From positions 1,620,501-1,684,500 of the forward strand of contig NZ_CP048635.1 in NCBI RefSeq assembly GCF_010669145.1: 64,000 nt of DNA, given 5' to 3'. Below the pieces are notes generated by a model, which saw only the letters and a program-made list of their open reading frames with translations, searched no databases and was not told the DNA's origin. The translations under genes and the position numbers were made by a program. The stretch's first letter is position 1. Each line of letters opens with the position of its first letter. Source of the stretch: Rhizobium oryzihabitans. GTDB taxonomy: Bacteria; Pseudomonadota; Alphaproteobacteria; Rhizobiales; Rhizobiaceae. Below are positions 10,164 to 19,957 of the stretch, piece by piece.

Positions 10164-10988
10164 ATGGCCCGCAAGACAACGACACGTGCGAAGATCGGCT
10201 TTTCCATCGCGGCATGGGCCGTGGCGCTCCTGCTGTTCTTCCCGATCCTCTATGCCTTCCTCACCTCGATCAAGACCGAGCCGGAGGCGATCTCGGGCTT
10301 CAGCCTCATTCCCTCGGGCACGCTCGAAAACTACATCACCGTGCAGACCCAGCGCGATTACTTCAAGCCCTTCATGAACTCGGTCGTGCTGTCGCTCGGC
10401 TCAACGATCATCGCGCTGATCATTGCCATTCCCGCCGCATGGGCCATGGCGTTCTCGCCGACCAAACGCACCAAGGACATTTTGATGTGGATGCTTTCCA
10501 CCAAGATGATGCCGGCCGTTGCCGTGCTGGTGCCGATCTACCTGATCTTCCGCAATGCCGGCCTGCTCGATACCCGCATCGGGCTCACCGTCATGCTCAC
10601 CTTCATCAACCTGCCGATCGTGGTGTGGATGCTTTACACCTACTTCCGCGAAATCCCCGGCGAGATCCTCGAAGCCGCGCGCATGGATGGCGCATCGCTC
10701 TGGAACGAGATCGTGCATGTGCTGACCCCGATGGCGGTACCGGGCATTGCCTCGACGCTGCTTTTGAACGTCATCCTCGCCTGGAACGAATCCTTCTGGA
10801 CGATCCGGCTGACGACCACCAATGCAGCCCCGCTGACGGCCTTCATCGCCTCCTTCTCAAGTCCGCAGGGGCTGTTCTGGGCAAAACTCTCAGCCGCCTC
10901 GATGATGGCGATCGCCCCCATTCTCGTCATCGGCTGGTTCTCGCAGAAACAACTCGTGCGTGGCCTCACCTTTGGCGCCGTGAAATAA
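10164..10988 (+). CDS. smoG: Sorbitol/mannitol ABC transporter permease
   Basis: 274-aa MalG-type permease, second half of the channel. The N-terminal helix (IGFSIAAWAVALLLFFPILY) is followed by the family segment TSIKTEPEAI and the EAA loop EIPGEILEAARMDGASLWNE. ATG 10164 follows GGGGAGG. It is probably cotranscribed with smoF and smoK. Confidence 0.93.
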   Translation: MARKTTTRAKIGFSIAAWAVALLLFFPILYAFLTSIKTEPEAISGFSLIPSGTLENYITVQTQRDYFKPFMNSVVLSLGSTIIALIIAIPAAWAMAFSPTKRTKDILMWMLSTKMMPAVAVLVPIYLIFRNAGLLDTRIGLTVMLTFINLPIVVWMLYTYFREIPGEILEAARMDGASLWNEIVHVLTPMAVPGIASTLLLNVILAWNESFWTIRLTTTNAAPLTAFIASFSSPQGLFWAKLSAASMMAIAPILVIGWFSQKQLVRGLTFGAVK

Positions 10989-11000
10989 GGAACGACAATA

Positions 11001-11999
11001 ATGGGCAGCATTTCCCTTCAGAACGTGTCCAAGCTCTTCGGCGAGGCAAAAGTCATCCCGTCGATCGATCTCGATATCCATGACGGCGAGTTCGTCGTCT
11101 TCGTCGGCCCGTCCGGCTGCGGCAAGTCCACGCTGCTGCGCCTGATCGCCGGGCTCGAAGACGTCTCCGGCGGCAGGATCGTCATCGACGGCAATGACGC
11201 CACTGAAAAGGCCCCGGCCGAGCGCGGCCTTGCCATGGTGTTCCAGTCCTATGCGCTTTATCCGCATATGAGCGTGCGCAACAACATCGCCTTCCCGCTG
11301 AAGATGGCCAAGCTCGACAAGGCCGTCATCGATAAAAAGGTCGATGATGCCGCCCGCATCCTCAATCTCACCGATTATCTCGAACGCCGGCCCTCGCAGC
11401 TGTCGGGAGGCCAGCGCCAGCGTGTCGCCATCGGCCGCGCCATCGTGCGCGAACCGAAGGCGTTTCTGTTCGACGAGCCGCTTTCCAACCTCGATGCGGC
11501 GCTGCGCGGCACCATGCGGCTGGAAATCTCCGAGCTGCACAACACGCTGAAGACGACGATGATCTATGTCACCCACGACCAGGTGGAGGCCATGACCATG
11601 GCCGACAAGATCGTCGTGCTCAACCGCGGCAATATCGAGCAGGTCGGCTCACCGATGGAGCTTTACCGCTCCCCCGCCAACCTCTTCGTCGCCGGCTTCA
11701 TCGGCTCGCCGCGCATGAACCTGGTGACCGGCGATTACGCCCGCAGCAAGGGCGCCACCACCGCCGGTGTGCGGCCGGAGCACCTGAAGCTGTCGAAGGA
11801 CAGCGGTCTCTGGCAGGGCAAGGTCACCGTTGCCGAACATCTCGGCTCGGATACCTTCCTGCATCTCGATGTTCCCGGCATCGGGCCGATTACCGCAAGG
11901 ACCGACGGCGAGTTCGAATGCAGGCATGGCGATACCGTGTTCATCACCCCGGACGAGACCAAGATCCACAGGTTCGATGACAAGGGTATCGCAATATGA
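11001..11999 (+). CDS. smoK: Sorbitol/mannitol ABC transporter ATP-binding protein
   Basis: 332-aa MalK/UgpC-type ATPase. It has Walker [10 protein letters not shown], signature LSGGQRQR, Walker [12 protein letters not shown], the switch histidine in [14 protein letters not shown] and a C-terminal TOBE-type domain ([27 protein letters not shown]). Starts 12 bp after smoG; its stop overlaps the smoS start as ATGA, a sign of translational coupling. Confidence 0.94.
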   Translation: MGSISLQNVSKLFGEAKVIPSIDLDIHDGEFVVFVGPSGCGKSTLLRLIAGLEDVSGGRIVIDGNDATEKAPAERGLAMVFQSYALYPHMSVRNNIAFPLKMAKLDKAVIDKKVDDAARILNLTDYLERRPSQLSGGQRQRVAIGRAIVREPKAFLFDEPLSNLDAALRGTMRLEISELHNTLKTTMIYVTHDQVEAMTMADKIVVLNRGNIEQVGSPMELYRSPANLFVAGFIGSPRMNLVTGDYARSKGATTAGVRPEHLKLSKDSGLWQGKVTVAEHLGSDTFLHLDVPGIGPITARTDGEFECRHGDTVFITPDETKIHRFDDKGIAI

Positions 12000-12772
12000 C
12001 GGGGAGACTGGAAGGCAAATCCGCGCTGATAACAGGTTCGGCGCGCGGCATCGGCCGCGCCTTTGCCGAAGCTTATCTGCGTGAGGGGGCGCGGGTCGCC
12101 ATTGCCGATATCGACTTCGATCGCGCCAGCAAGACGGCCCGTGAGATCGGCGAGAACGCCTATGCCGTCGAACTCGACGTGACCAAACAGCATTCCATCG
12201 ATACCGCCATCCGCACGGTGGAGGGCCAGACCGGTGGCCTCGATATCCTCATCAACAATGCCGCGCTGTTCGATCTGGCACCGATTGTCGAGATCAAACG
12301 CGAGAGCTACGAAAGACTGTTTTCGATCAACGTGTCCGGCACGCTGTTCATGATGCAGGCCGCCGCAAAAACAATGATTGCTCGGGGAAGAGGCGGCAAG
12401 ATCATCAACATGGCAAGCCAGGCGGGCCGGCGCGGCGAGGCCTTGGTGGCGGTTTATTGCGCCACCAAGGCCGCCGTCATCAGCCTCACCCAATCGGCGG
12501 GGCTCGATCTCATCAGGCACGGCATCAACGTCAATGCGATTGCGCCGGGTGTGGTCGATGGCGAGCACTGGGACGGCGTGGATGCGCTGTTTGCGAAATA
12601 TGAAAACCGCCCCGCCGGTGAAAAGAAGCGGCTGGTCGGGGAGGCCGTACCCTTCGGCCGCATGGGCCGTGCCGAAGACCTGACCGGCATGGCGATCTTC
12701 CTTGCCTCCGATGAGGCCGAATACATCGTCGCCCAGACCTATAATGTCGACGGCGGCAACTGGATGAGCTGA
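11996..12772 (+). CDS. smoS: Sorbitol dehydrogenase (L-iditol 2-dehydrogenase), SDR family
   Basis: 258-aa NAD-dependent short-chain dehydrogenase. Rossmann motif TGSARGIG lies at about 13-20, NNAA near 88, and the catalytic Tyr-x3-Lys is in YCATKAA. It has the C-terminal SDR ending VDGGNWMS. By family and operon position it oxidises sorbitol to fructose (and galactitol to tagatose in SmoS orthologues). It overlaps smoK by four bases. Confidence 0.92.
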   Translation: MTGRLEGKSALITGSARGIGRAFAEAYLREGARVAIADIDFDRASKTAREIGENAYAVELDVTKQHSIDTAIRTVEGQTGGLDILINNAALFDLAPIVEIKRESYERLFSINVSGTLFMMQAAAKTMIARGRGGKIINMASQAGRRGEALVAVYCATKAAVISLTQSAGLDLIRHGINVNAIAPGVVDGEHWDGVDALFAKYENRPAGEKKRLVGEAVPFGRMGRAEDLTGMAIFLASDEAEYIVAQTYNVDGGNWMS

Positions 12773-12833
12773 GTATCGGGCGTCTGCCGCCCGGCCTTGG
12801 CACTAACAACGTTTCCCCTTCGAGGATCGTGAC

Positions 12834-14318
12834 ATGACATGCAAACTCTCCCTCGCAACGCTTGATGAAGCCAGAAAAACGGCGGCGGTTCCGGCCTATT
12901 CCCGGGCCGATCTTTCCGCCGGCATCGTGCATTTCGGCGTCGGCAATTTCCACCGTGCCCATCAGGCGGTCTATCTGGATGACCTGTTCAACACGGGCGC
13001 GGACCATGACTTCGCCATCATCGGCGCGGGCGTTCTGCCCTCCGATGCAGTGATGCGTGAAAAGCTTGCCGCGCAGGATTTCCTGACGACGGTGGTGGAG
13101 CAGGACAATAACCGCACCGGCGCGCGCGTTACCGGGCCGATGATCGACATATTGCCGGTTGGTGACAGCAAGGCCATCATCGATAAGCTGGCAGACCCGA
13201 AAATCCGCATCGTTTCCATGACGATCACTGAAGGCGGGTATTTCATCGATGCCGCCGGTTCCTTCAACCCGCAGCATCCGGCCATTGCCGAGGATGGCAG
13301 AAACCCGGCTTCGCCGAAAACCGTGTTCGGCCTCATCGTCGCCGGGCTGAAGGCACGACGGGACAAAGGGCTGCAACCCTTCACCGTCATGTCCTGCGAC
13401 AACATTCCCCATAATGGCAAGGTCACGAAAAATGCCGTGGTCGGCCTGGCGGCTCTCTCGGATCCGGCTTTCGCCAACTGGATCGGCGAAAACGTCGCTT
13501 TTCCGAATTCCATGGTCGACCGCATTACGCCCGCGACAGGCGAGCGCGAACGCAATATCGCCCGCGATGATTTCGGCATCGAGGACAATTGGCCGGTCTT
13601 CTGCGAGGAGTTCAAGCAATGGGTTATGGAGGATAATTTCCCTGCGGGTCGCCCGGCGCTCGAAAAGGCGGGCGTGCAGTTCGTCAAGGATGTTGCGCCC
13701 TACGAGCACATGAAAATCCGCATCCTCAATGGCGGCCATGCGGCGATAGCCTATCCGGCGGCGCTGCTCGACATCCATTTCGTGCATGAGGCCATGGAAC
13801 ATCCGCTGATCCGGGCGTTTCTGGCAAAGCTCGAAAATGAAGAGATCATCCCGGTCATTCCGCCGGTTCCCGATACGAATCTTGCCGACTATTTCGGGCT
13901 GATCGAGCGGCGTTTCCTCAATCCGAAAATCGGCGACACCATTCCGCGACTGGCGCAGGATGGCTCCAACCGTCAGCCGAAGTTCATTCTTCCATCCACC
14001 GCCGACCGTCTGGCGCGCGGTGAGGATATTGTCGGCCTGTCGCTGGTCTCGGCGCTGTGGTGCCGTTATTTCTACGGCACCTCCGATAGCGGCAAGGAAA
14101 TCGCCTTCAACGATGCGAGCGCCGAGCGGCTTCAGGCGGCGGCGATCAAGGCCAAGGACGATCCGATGGCCTTCCTCGCGCTGGGCGATATTTTCGGGGA
14201 GGTTGCCGAATCGGCGCTTTTCCGTAAACGCTTCGCTCACGCATTGGCGACGTTGTGGCAAGAAGGCACGGCGAAGACCTTGCAGCTTTATCTGGACGAC
14301 AAGCTGGCTGAAAAGTGA
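12834..14318 (+). CDS. mtlK: Mannitol 2-dehydrogenase, polyol-specific long-chain dehydrogenase
   Basis: 494-aa NAD-dependent enzyme oxidising mannitol to fructose and possibly arabitol to xylulose. N-terminal Rossmann segment IVHFGVGNFHRAHQAVYLDD, then SMTITEGGY, MVDRITPAT and the catalytic helix KIRILNGGHAAIAY, where the lysine is the proton acceptor. Length is normal for the family. GAGGATCGTGAC precedes ATG. It completes the route from imported polyol to fructose. Confidence 0.94.
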   Translation: MTCKLSLATLDEARKTAAVPAYSRADLSAGIVHFGVGNFHRAHQAVYLDDLFNTGADHDFAIIGAGVLPSDAVMREKLAAQDFLTTVVEQDNNRTGARVTGPMIDILPVGDSKAIIDKLADPKIRIVSMTITEGGYFIDAAGSFNPQHPAIAEDGRNPASPKTVFGLIVAGLKARRDKGLQPFTVMSCDNIPHNGKVTKNAVVGLAALSDPAFANWIGENVAFPNSMVDRITPATGERERNIARDDFGIEDNWPVFCEEFKQWVMEDNFPAGRPALEKAGVQFVKDVAPYEHMKIRILNGGHAAIAYPAALLDIHFVHEAMEHPLIRAFLAKLENEEIIPVIPPVPDTNLADYFGLIERRFLNPKIGDTIPRLAQDGSNRQPKFILPSTADRLARGEDIVGLSLVSALWCRYFYGTSDSGKEIAFNDASAERLQAAAIKAKDDPMAFLALGDIFGEVAESALFRKRFAHALATLWQEGTAKTLQLYLDDKLAEK

Positions 14319-14325
14319 CCAAGAG

Positions 14326-15045
14326 ATGCAAGACGGGACCGGACCTCTTCTGATTTTCGACTGCGACGGCGTTCTCGTCGACAGCGAGCCGGTCTCCATC
14401 TCGGTTCTTCTCGACATGCTCTCCCATCTCGGCGTCGAGATGGGAGAGGAGGAAGCCTATAACCGCTTTCTCGGACGCAGCGTTGCCAGCATGACGACGA
14501 CGCTGTTTGAGGATTACGGTGTCGAAACCGATATCGATTTTCTCGACCATATGCGCGCAACATTGTTCGAGCGTTTCCGCACCGAACTCAGGCCCATTGA
14601 CGGCATTGCCGAAACGCTGGACAGGCTTGTGGGCCTGAAACGCTGCGTTGCCTCTTCCAGCCAGCCGGAGCGCATCCGTTATTCGCTGGGGCTGACCGGC
14701 CTGATCGACAAATTCGAGCCGCACGTCTTCAGCGCCACCATGGTGAAGAATGGCAAGCCGGCGCCCGATCTTTTCCTGCATGCCGCGCGTGAAATGGGCG
14801 CTGATCCGCGTCACTGCATCGTGATCGAGGACAGCCCGGCGGGCATTGCGGCGGCAAAGGCAGCCGGCATGGCGGTTTTTGCCTTTACCGGCGGCTCGCA
14901 TGCGCGGTTTCCCGCATTCCGGGAAAAGATCGCGGGTCTCGGGGCCGATGCCACGTTTGACGCGATGCCGGATTTGGTCCAACTTGTCGACGGTTATGTG
15001 GGGAAGGGCGGTTTTGACAGCCAGGTGGCACGTGACGCAGGCTGA
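14326..15045 (+). CDS. HAD-superfamily phosphatase, beta-phosphoglucomutase-like
   Basis: 239-aa soluble hydrolase. HAD motif I is IFDCDGVLVDSEP (residues 9-21), motif II is VASSS, the motif III lysine is in NGKPAPDLFL and motif IV is VIEDSPAGIAAA. The cap domain after motif I marks subfamily I. It starts 7 bp after the mtlK stop with only a weak AAGAG site, suggesting coupling. The substrate is probably a sugar phosphate such as a polyol phosphate, which is inference from the operon. Confidence 0.85.
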   Translation: MQDGTGPLLIFDCDGVLVDSEPVSISVLLDMLSHLGVEMGEEEAYNRFLGRSVASMTTTLFEDYGVETDIDFLDHMRATLFERFRTELRPIDGIAETLDRLVGLKRCVASSSQPERIRYSLGLTGLIDKFEPHVFSATMVKNGKPAPDLFLHAAREMGADPRHCIVIEDSPAGIAAAKAAGMAVFAFTGGSHARFPAFREKIAGLGADATFDAMPDLVQLVDGYVGKGGFDSQVARDAG

Positions 15046-15105
15046 AGGAAACCATGCCTGCCGCCGCCCGGAAGTCGTTGCGCAAGGGATGGAATTGAAG
15101 TCTTG

Positions 15106-16680
15106 ATGCGTCAGAATCTCGTGGCTGTCGATGTCGGTACGGCGAGCGCGCGCGCCGGGATTTTCGATCCGGCCGGCCGGCTTCTCGCCCGCTCCACCCA
15201 TCCCATCCTGATGCAGAGGCCGCAGGAAAACCACGCTGAACATGATTCCACCGACATATGGAACGCGGTCTGCATCGCGGTCAGGGCAGCGCTTGCCGAG
15301 GCGGCTGTTCCGCGCGAAAGCATTGCCGCCATCGGGTTCGACGCCACCTGCTCGCTGGTTATCCGCGACGAAAAGGGAGAGCCGGTTTCGGTCTCCGTCA
15401 CTGGCAAAGACAAGTTCGACACGATCGTCTGGCTTGACCACCGCGCAATCGCCGAGGCCGATCGGTTGACGGCATCCGGCCACCGGGTTTTGGATTTTGC
15501 CGGTAACAGCGTGTCGCCGGAAATGCAGATGCCGAAGCTGATGTGGCTGAAGAAGAATTTGCCGGCAAGCTGGGCCCGCATGTCTTTCGCCTTCGATCTG
15601 GCGGATTTCCTCACCTGGAAAGCGACCGCTTCGGCGAAGCGTTCAAATTGCACGCAGACGGCGAAGTGGAATTTCCTGGCGCAGGAAAATCCCGGCTGGC
15701 AGGCGGATTATCTCGAACTGGCCGGGCTTGGCGATCTGAAAGAGCGGGCCGGGCTGCCTGACACCACGGTGATGCCGGGGGAAAGCATCGGTCCCCTGTC
15801 GCCTGAAGCGGCGGCAGAACTTGGTCTGGATACGGGTTGCCAGGTGGCGGCGGGCATGATCGATGCCTATGCGGGTGCGCTCGGCGCGCTCGGCGGATGC
15901 CTTTCGGGGGATGTGGGCCGGCATGTGGCGCTGATTGCCGGCACCTCAAGCTGCCTTGTCGCCATGTCCGAGCGGCAGATGCCCGGCCACAGTCTCTGGG
16001 GTCCCTACTGGCAGGCGATCCTGCCCGGCCATTGGCTGGTGGAGGGCGGGCAATCGGCCACCGGCGCGCTGCTCGATCATATCGTGCGCATGCATGCGGC
16101 CGGTGGTGAGCCGGATACGGCGCTGCATGCCCGGATCGTTGCACGGGTGGCTGAGTTGCGCGCACTCGAGGGCGAGGCCTTCGCCGATCGGCTGCATGTG
16201 CTGCCGGATTTCCACGGCAACCGCTCGCCGCTGGCTGATCCGCACGCCGTCGGCGTCATCAGCGGGCTGACGCTGGATACGTCTTTCGACAGTCTCTGCC
16301 GGCTTTACTGGCGCACCGCAGTGGCAATCGCGCTTGGCGCACGCCATGTTCTCGATGCCATGGAGCGCTTCGGTTATGCGGTGGAAAGTCTGCATGTCAC
16401 CGGAGGCCATGTGAAAAACCGGCTCCTGATGGAACTTTACGCTGATGTGACCGGCAAACGCATCGTGGTTCCCGCCACCGCTGACGCCGTTCTTCTCGGC
16501 ACGGCAATGACGGCGGCCGCCGCCGGCGGCGTCCATGCGGATATTGCGGCGGCGGGGGCCGCCATGTATCCGGGCAATGCGGAAATTTCCGGAAATCCGG
16601 CGCTTGCGTCCCGCTATGAGCGAGATTATCGCCGGTTTCTTGCCATGTACCGCCATCGCCAGGAGCTGGAAAGCCTCTGA
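15106..16680 (+). CDS. FGGY-family pentulose kinase (D-ribulokinase-like)
   Basis: 524-aa sugar kinase. The N-terminal phosphate-binding motif is LVAVDVGTASARAGIFD. GFDATCSLVI is characteristic of the YpCarbK/YDR109c subgroup of FGGY kinases that act on D-ribulose. The C-terminal domain has HVTGGHVKNRLLMELYADVT. An in-frame TTG precedes the chosen ATG. As last gene of the polyol operon it would phosphorylate the ketopentose made from ribitol or arabitol. No dedicated fructokinase is visible nearby, so fructose must be phosphorylated elsewhere. Confidence 0.85.
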   Translation: MRQNLVAVDVGTASARAGIFDPAGRLLARSTHPILMQRPQENHAEHDSTDIWNAVCIAVRAALAEAAVPRESIAAIGFDATCSLVIRDEKGEPVSVSVTGKDKFDTIVWLDHRAIAEADRLTASGHRVLDFAGNSVSPEMQMPKLMWLKKNLPASWARMSFAFDLADFLTWKATASAKRSNCTQTAKWNFLAQENPGWQADYLELAGLGDLKERAGLPDTTVMPGESIGPLSPEAAAELGLDTGCQVAAGMIDAYAGALGALGGCLSGDVGRHVALIAGTSSCLVAMSERQMPGHSLWGPYWQAILPGHWLVEGGQSATGALLDHIVRMHAAGGEPDTALHARIVARVAELRALEGEAFADRLHVLPDFHGNRSPLADPHAVGVISGLTLDTSFDSLCRLYWRTAVAIALGARHVLDAMERFGYAVESLHVTGGHVKNRLLMELYADVTGKRIVVPATADAVLLGTAMTAAAAGGVHADIAAAGAAMYPGNAEISGNPALASRYERDYRRFLAMYRHRQELESL

Positions 16681-16741
16681 TTTTGGCAAGAATGTTTGGC
16701 GATGGGGCACCCGCTCGATCCATATGCCCGTAGGACGCAGA

Positions 16742-17677
16742 TCAGATGCCCAGCGAGCGCTTCAGGCCGGTGAGGTTTTTCATGCGTGCCCTGCGCGTCT
16801 CGTCCGCGCCGGCAATCAGGCTGCAGAGCGTGAATTCCATCAGTGCGACGAGTTGCAGCAGGCCCTGGCCGCCATTCTGGGCGTGCGGCATGGCAAGACA
16901 GATATCGGCACTTTCAGGTCCCCACTCATAGAAACGGGTGGTGATCAAAAGGGTTCTGTAGCCGCTCTTGCGCGCCGTGGATGAGAGGTTCTGCAGCGGC
17001 GAGAGGCTGCCGCCGCAGTCCATGAGGATGAGAAGGGCTTTTGCCGGCTCAAAATCCCATAACGTCACATAAGCGGCGCTGTCGCTGCCGAGATAATGGA
17101 CCTGCTTGCGGTATTCCAGCAATCGCCCGTGAAAGTGGCGTCCTGTCCCCATGCCTTCGGGAGATGTGGCCAGAAAAACGTCGGGCGTCGAGGCAATCTC
17201 GTTCATCGCCAGACGCCAGATCGGCTGTGAGGTCATGTCGAAAGCGGTCTGAATGGCCTGTATCTGCTGCGACAGAAGCTGCGAAAACGGATTGGACTGT
17301 TCGCTGCTTCCAGACGATGCGGGCTGTTCCTCACCAACCACTTCCTCCGCATGGCGCAGATCGGCACGGATATCGCTGAATTGCCGGTATCCGAGCGAAC
17401 GCAGGAAGCGGCCGACCGTCATCGGGCTGAGGCCGAGCTTTGCAGCCAGTGTCTGCGCCGTTTCGAATGGCAGCTCGTCCAGATGCTCGATCAGATATTT
17501 GGCGATCTTGCGCTCGGAGGGTGTGCCAGCCTTCATGGCACGCGTGAGGTTCAACAGCAGCTTTTCCACCAACGCCTCATTCTTATGATTATTGAACGAT
17601 GATGCATGCGCGCGCGCAAAACAGCGTGCGAACCGCGTTTTGACGGTGGGGGAAGCTTTTCCGGCCATGTCCTCCAC
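16742..17677 (-). CDS. RpiR-family transcriptional regulator
   Basis: 311-aa regulator. An HTH_6 domain covers about residues 40-105 (GTPSERKIAKYLIEHLDELP; then LGLSPMTVGRFLRSLGYRQF). A SIS sugar-isomerase domain follows (VFLATSPEGMGTGRHFHG, ALLILMDCGGSLSPLQNL), which senses a phosphosugar. The first 33 residues are Arg-rich and unlike the family, so the true start may be internal. It is convergent with the pentulose kinase. An AT-rich dyad at 17695-17715 just upstream is its likely binding site. Confidence 0.85.
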   Translation of the reverse strand: MEDMAGKASPTVKTRFARCFARAHASSFNNHKNEALVEKLLLNLTRAMKAGTPSERKIAKYLIEHLDELPFETAQTLAAKLGLSPMTVGRFLRSLGYRQFSDIRADLRHAEEVVGEEQPASSGSSEQSNPFSQLLSQQIQAIQTAFDMTSQPIWRLAMNEIASTPDVFLATSPEGMGTGRHFHGRLLEYRKQVHYLGSDSAAYVTLWDFEPAKALLILMDCGGSLSPLQNLSSTARKSGYRTLLITTRFYEWGPESADICLAMPHAQNGGQGLLQLVALMEFTLCSLIAGADETRRARMKNLTGLKRSLGI

Positions 17678-17694
17678 CGGACCGGAATGCGAAT

Positions 17695-17715
17695 TATAAT
17701 AGATGTTTTATTATA
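17695..17715. promoter_or_regulatory. AT-rich dyad, candidate RpiR operator
   Basis: Perfect arms TATAATA (17695-17701) and TATTATA (17709-17715) surround GATGTTT, 18 bp upstream of the RpiR start in an otherwise GC-rich area. RpiR regulators commonly bind AT-rich dyads and repress their own genes; the assignment here is inference. Confidence 0.5.
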
Positions 17716-17867
17716 TTTTAGAGATATCTTTTATTCAAGGGAAATTCCATCTGCGGTTTAATTCCAAGCGGTTGGCGTCTTGCCGTGCTTCTTGCAGAGC
17801 TGGCGGCAAGCTCTTATCTCTCGCTCAGTCAGAAAGTTTCAACGCGGAAGCGTCAAGGGAGTTCCGA

Positions 17868-18605
17868 ATGATATTCGATGCGGCAAGGCTGGCGTTTCAA
17901 AATCTCTTCGCCGCCGAGACCCGGTCTGTTTTCTGGAAGGTTCTGGGGCTGACGCTTCTGGTGCTGGCGGCGCTGTGGTTCGCCATCCGCTCTATCTTCA
18001 TCTATTTCGCCCTGCCGTGGGTGGATACGCTGATCCCCGGCGTGCCAGATTGGGCGGGATGGCTGACGTTCGTTTTCGCCATTTTCGCCGGCATAGGACT
18101 GGCGCTGGCATTGGCGCTGCTGATTTCGCCGGTCACCGCCGTCATTGCCGGCCTGTTTCTCGACGATGTCGCCGAAGTGGTGGAAAAAAAGACCTATCCC
18201 AATGATCCGCCAGGCCAGGCGATGCCGATCGGCGAGGCGGTGCTTTCCTCGATCAAGTTCTTCGGCGTCGTTATTGCCGGCAACCTCATCGCGCTTTTGC
18301 TGCTGCTGGTGCCGGGTGTGAACCTCATCGCGTTTTTTCTGGTCAACGGCTATCTGCTGGGACGGGAGTTCTTCGAATTTGCGGCGATGCGTTTCCGCAC
18401 ACCGGCCGAGGCGAGGCTGTTCCGCTCAAAACACCGCACCACCGTGTTTATGGCCGGGCTGGTGATCGCCGCATTTCTTGCCGTCCCGTTCCTGAACCTT
18501 CTGACACCGCTTTTCGCCGCCTCGATGATGGTGCATCTGCACAAGGCCGTCAGCCGGCGTGATCCTTTATTCGCCGCTGGCCGCACCGAACAGCTGCGCG
18601 GGTAA
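17868..18605 (+). CDS. EI24/CysZ-family membrane protein
   Basis: 245-aa polytopic membrane protein, annotated in related genomes as sulfate-transporter (CysZ-like). Four hydrophobic blocks are seen: VLGLTLLVLAALWFAIRSIF, LTFVFAIFAGIGLALALALL, VVIAGNLIALLLLLVPGVNL and VFMAGLVIAAFLAVPFLNLL. The region GYLLGREFFEFAAMRF is typical of EI24 proteins. ATG 17868 has AAGGGAG; upstream in-frame codons lack family similarity. Its 3' end overlaps the convergent nth gene by 39 bp. No sulfur-assimilation genes are adjacent, so the transport role is unproven. Confidence 0.8.
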   Translation: MIFDAARLAFQNLFAAETRSVFWKVLGLTLLVLAALWFAIRSIFIYFALPWVDTLIPGVPDWAGWLTFVFAIFAGIGLALALALLISPVTAVIAGLFLDDVAEVVEKKTYPNDPPGQAMPIGEAVLSSIKFFGVVIAGNLIALLLLLVPGVNLIAFFLVNGYLLGREFFEFAAMRFRTPAEARLFRSKHRTTVFMAGLVIAAFLAVPFLNLLTPLFAASMMVHLHKAVSRRDPLFAAGRTEQLRG

Positions 18606-19349
18606 TTCCACCAGCGGCGCCGGAATATCGAAGGTCTTTTCCGGCGACTTGCAGATATCGGCAATCACGCAGCGTTCGCATTCCGGCTTGCGCGCCTTGC
18701 AGCAATAACGCCCGTGCAGGATCAGCCAGTGATGGGCATGGAACAGATATTCTTCGGGAATGATGCGGACGAGCCGGTCTTCCACCTCGTCCGGGGTTTT
18801 CCCCGGCGCAAGACAGAGCCGGTTGGCGATGCGGAACACATGCGTATCCACGGCAAGCGTGGGCACGCCGAAGGCCATGGACATCACCACATTGGCCGTC
18901 TTGCGGCCGACGCCCGGCAGGGTGACCAGCTCCTCGCGGGTTTTCGGCACCTCGCCGCCGAAATTGTCGATCAGCATCTGCGACAGGGCAATGACGTTTT
19001 TGGCCTTGTTGCGGTAAAGCCCGATGGTCTTGATGTGGCCGATCAGCTGTTCTTCTCCGAGCGCCAGCATTTTTTCCGGCGTATCGGCCACCTTGAACAG
19101 CGCCCGCGTCGCCCGGTTCACGCCCACGTCGGTCGCCTGCGCGGAAAGCGCCACGGCCACCAGCAGGGTGAAGGGATTGGTATGTTCCAGCTCGCCTTTC
19201 GGCTCCGGCCGCTGGATGGAGAAACGCCGGAATATTTCGGTCAGCTCGTCCCTGGAATAGGCCGTCTTCACCCGAACCGGTTTGCGGGCGGATGTCGCAT
19301 TTGACTTTTTCAAGGTTTGGGTGCTGGATCGTTTTTTGGCGACTGTCAT
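18567..19349 (-). CDS. nth: Endonuclease III, DNA glycosylase/AP lyase
   Basis: 260-aa base-excision repair enzyme for oxidised pyrimidines. The helix-hairpin-helix LPGVGRKTANVVM carries the catalytic lysine, and VDTHVFRIANRL has the catalytic aspartate. The [4Fe-4S] ligands are the four cysteines in CCKARKPECERCVIADIC (spacing 6-2-5 within the last four). An N-terminal basic stretch of about 30 residues (SSTQTLKKSNATSARKPVRV) is extra relative to E. coli Nth. Tail-to-tail overlap with the CysZ-like gene. Confidence 0.95.
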   Translation of the reverse strand: MTVAKKRSSTQTLKKSNATSARKPVRVKTAYSRDELTEIFRRFSIQRPEPKGELEHTNPFTLLVAVALSAQATDVGVNRATRALFKVADTPEKMLALGEEQLIGHIKTIGLYRNKAKNVIALSQMLIDNFGGEVPKTREELVTLPGVGRKTANVVMSMAFGVPTLAVDTHVFRIANRLCLAPGKTPDEVEDRLVRIIPEEYLFHAHHWLILHGRYCCKARKPECERCVIADICKSPEKTFDIPAPLVELPAQLFGAASGE

Positions 19350-19386
19350 GACCTATCTATAGCCAGCCCGCCTTGAGGAAATCAAC

Positions 19387-19868
19387 GTGGATACGCTCAA
19401 CGACCACCCGATTTTCGCGGCGGAACTCGTTCCGCACCGTTCGCTTGGCAGAAGAGGTTTCCGGCTGCTTCTTGCCTTGTCCGGGCTCGCCTGCCTCCTT
19501 TATGGCGGTTTTTTCCTCGCCAGCGGGCATGGCCCGTCGGCCTGTTTTTCGGGCTGGATTTTCTGCTGCTTTATGTCGCCTTCCGCGCCAATTACCGGGC
19601 CGCAAAGGCGCGGGAGGAGGTCAGCGTCTCGCGCACGAGCCTGTCGATCCGCAAGTTCTCGCCGGCAGGGCGCATGGTGGAGCACCGTTTCAATCCCTTC
19701 TGGGCACGCTTCAGGGTTCAGCGGCACGACGAAATCGGCATTGTCTCCATGCATGTCACGGGCGAAGGCAAGGCGACCGATATCGGGTCGTTTCTCAATC
19801 CGGATGACCGGGAAAGTTTCGCCAAGGCTTTTGGCGGTGCGCTGGCGAATGTCAGGAGGCGGATGTGA
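19387..19868 (+). pseudogene. DUF2244 integral membrane protein, split by a -1 frameshift
   Basis: Conserved alphaproteobacterial membrane protein of unknown function. GTG 19387 begins MDTLNDHPIFAAELVPHRSL, followed by helix FRLLLALSGLACLLYGGFFL. The frame is then lost at AGCGGGCATGG (about 19523-19533), where one G seems to be missing. In the next frame the family sequence resumes: WPVGLFFGLDFLLLYVAFRA, then MVEHRFNPFWARF and GSFLNPDDRESFAKAFGGAL, ending at 19868. Adding one base gives a normal protein of about 160 residues. A homopolymer sequencing error is likelier than a real mutation. Confidence 0.8.
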
Positions 19869-19957
19869 GGGAATCAGGAAGTGTCGACGCGCTCTGCCGC
19901 CCTCATCCCTGTGCTCGTCACAGGAATCCTGTGTATTGCGTCTGTGCTAGAATGGTA

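Noticed and set aside
12531..14417. 628-aa reverse-strand open frame opposite mtlK
   Set aside because: Antisense shadow of a clear mannitol dehydrogenase gene with no domain of its own.
18567..18605. Overlap of the CysZ-like and nth genes as a possible frameshift
   Set aside because: Both C-termini look normal for their families; a convergent 39-bp overlap is ordinary in compact genomes.
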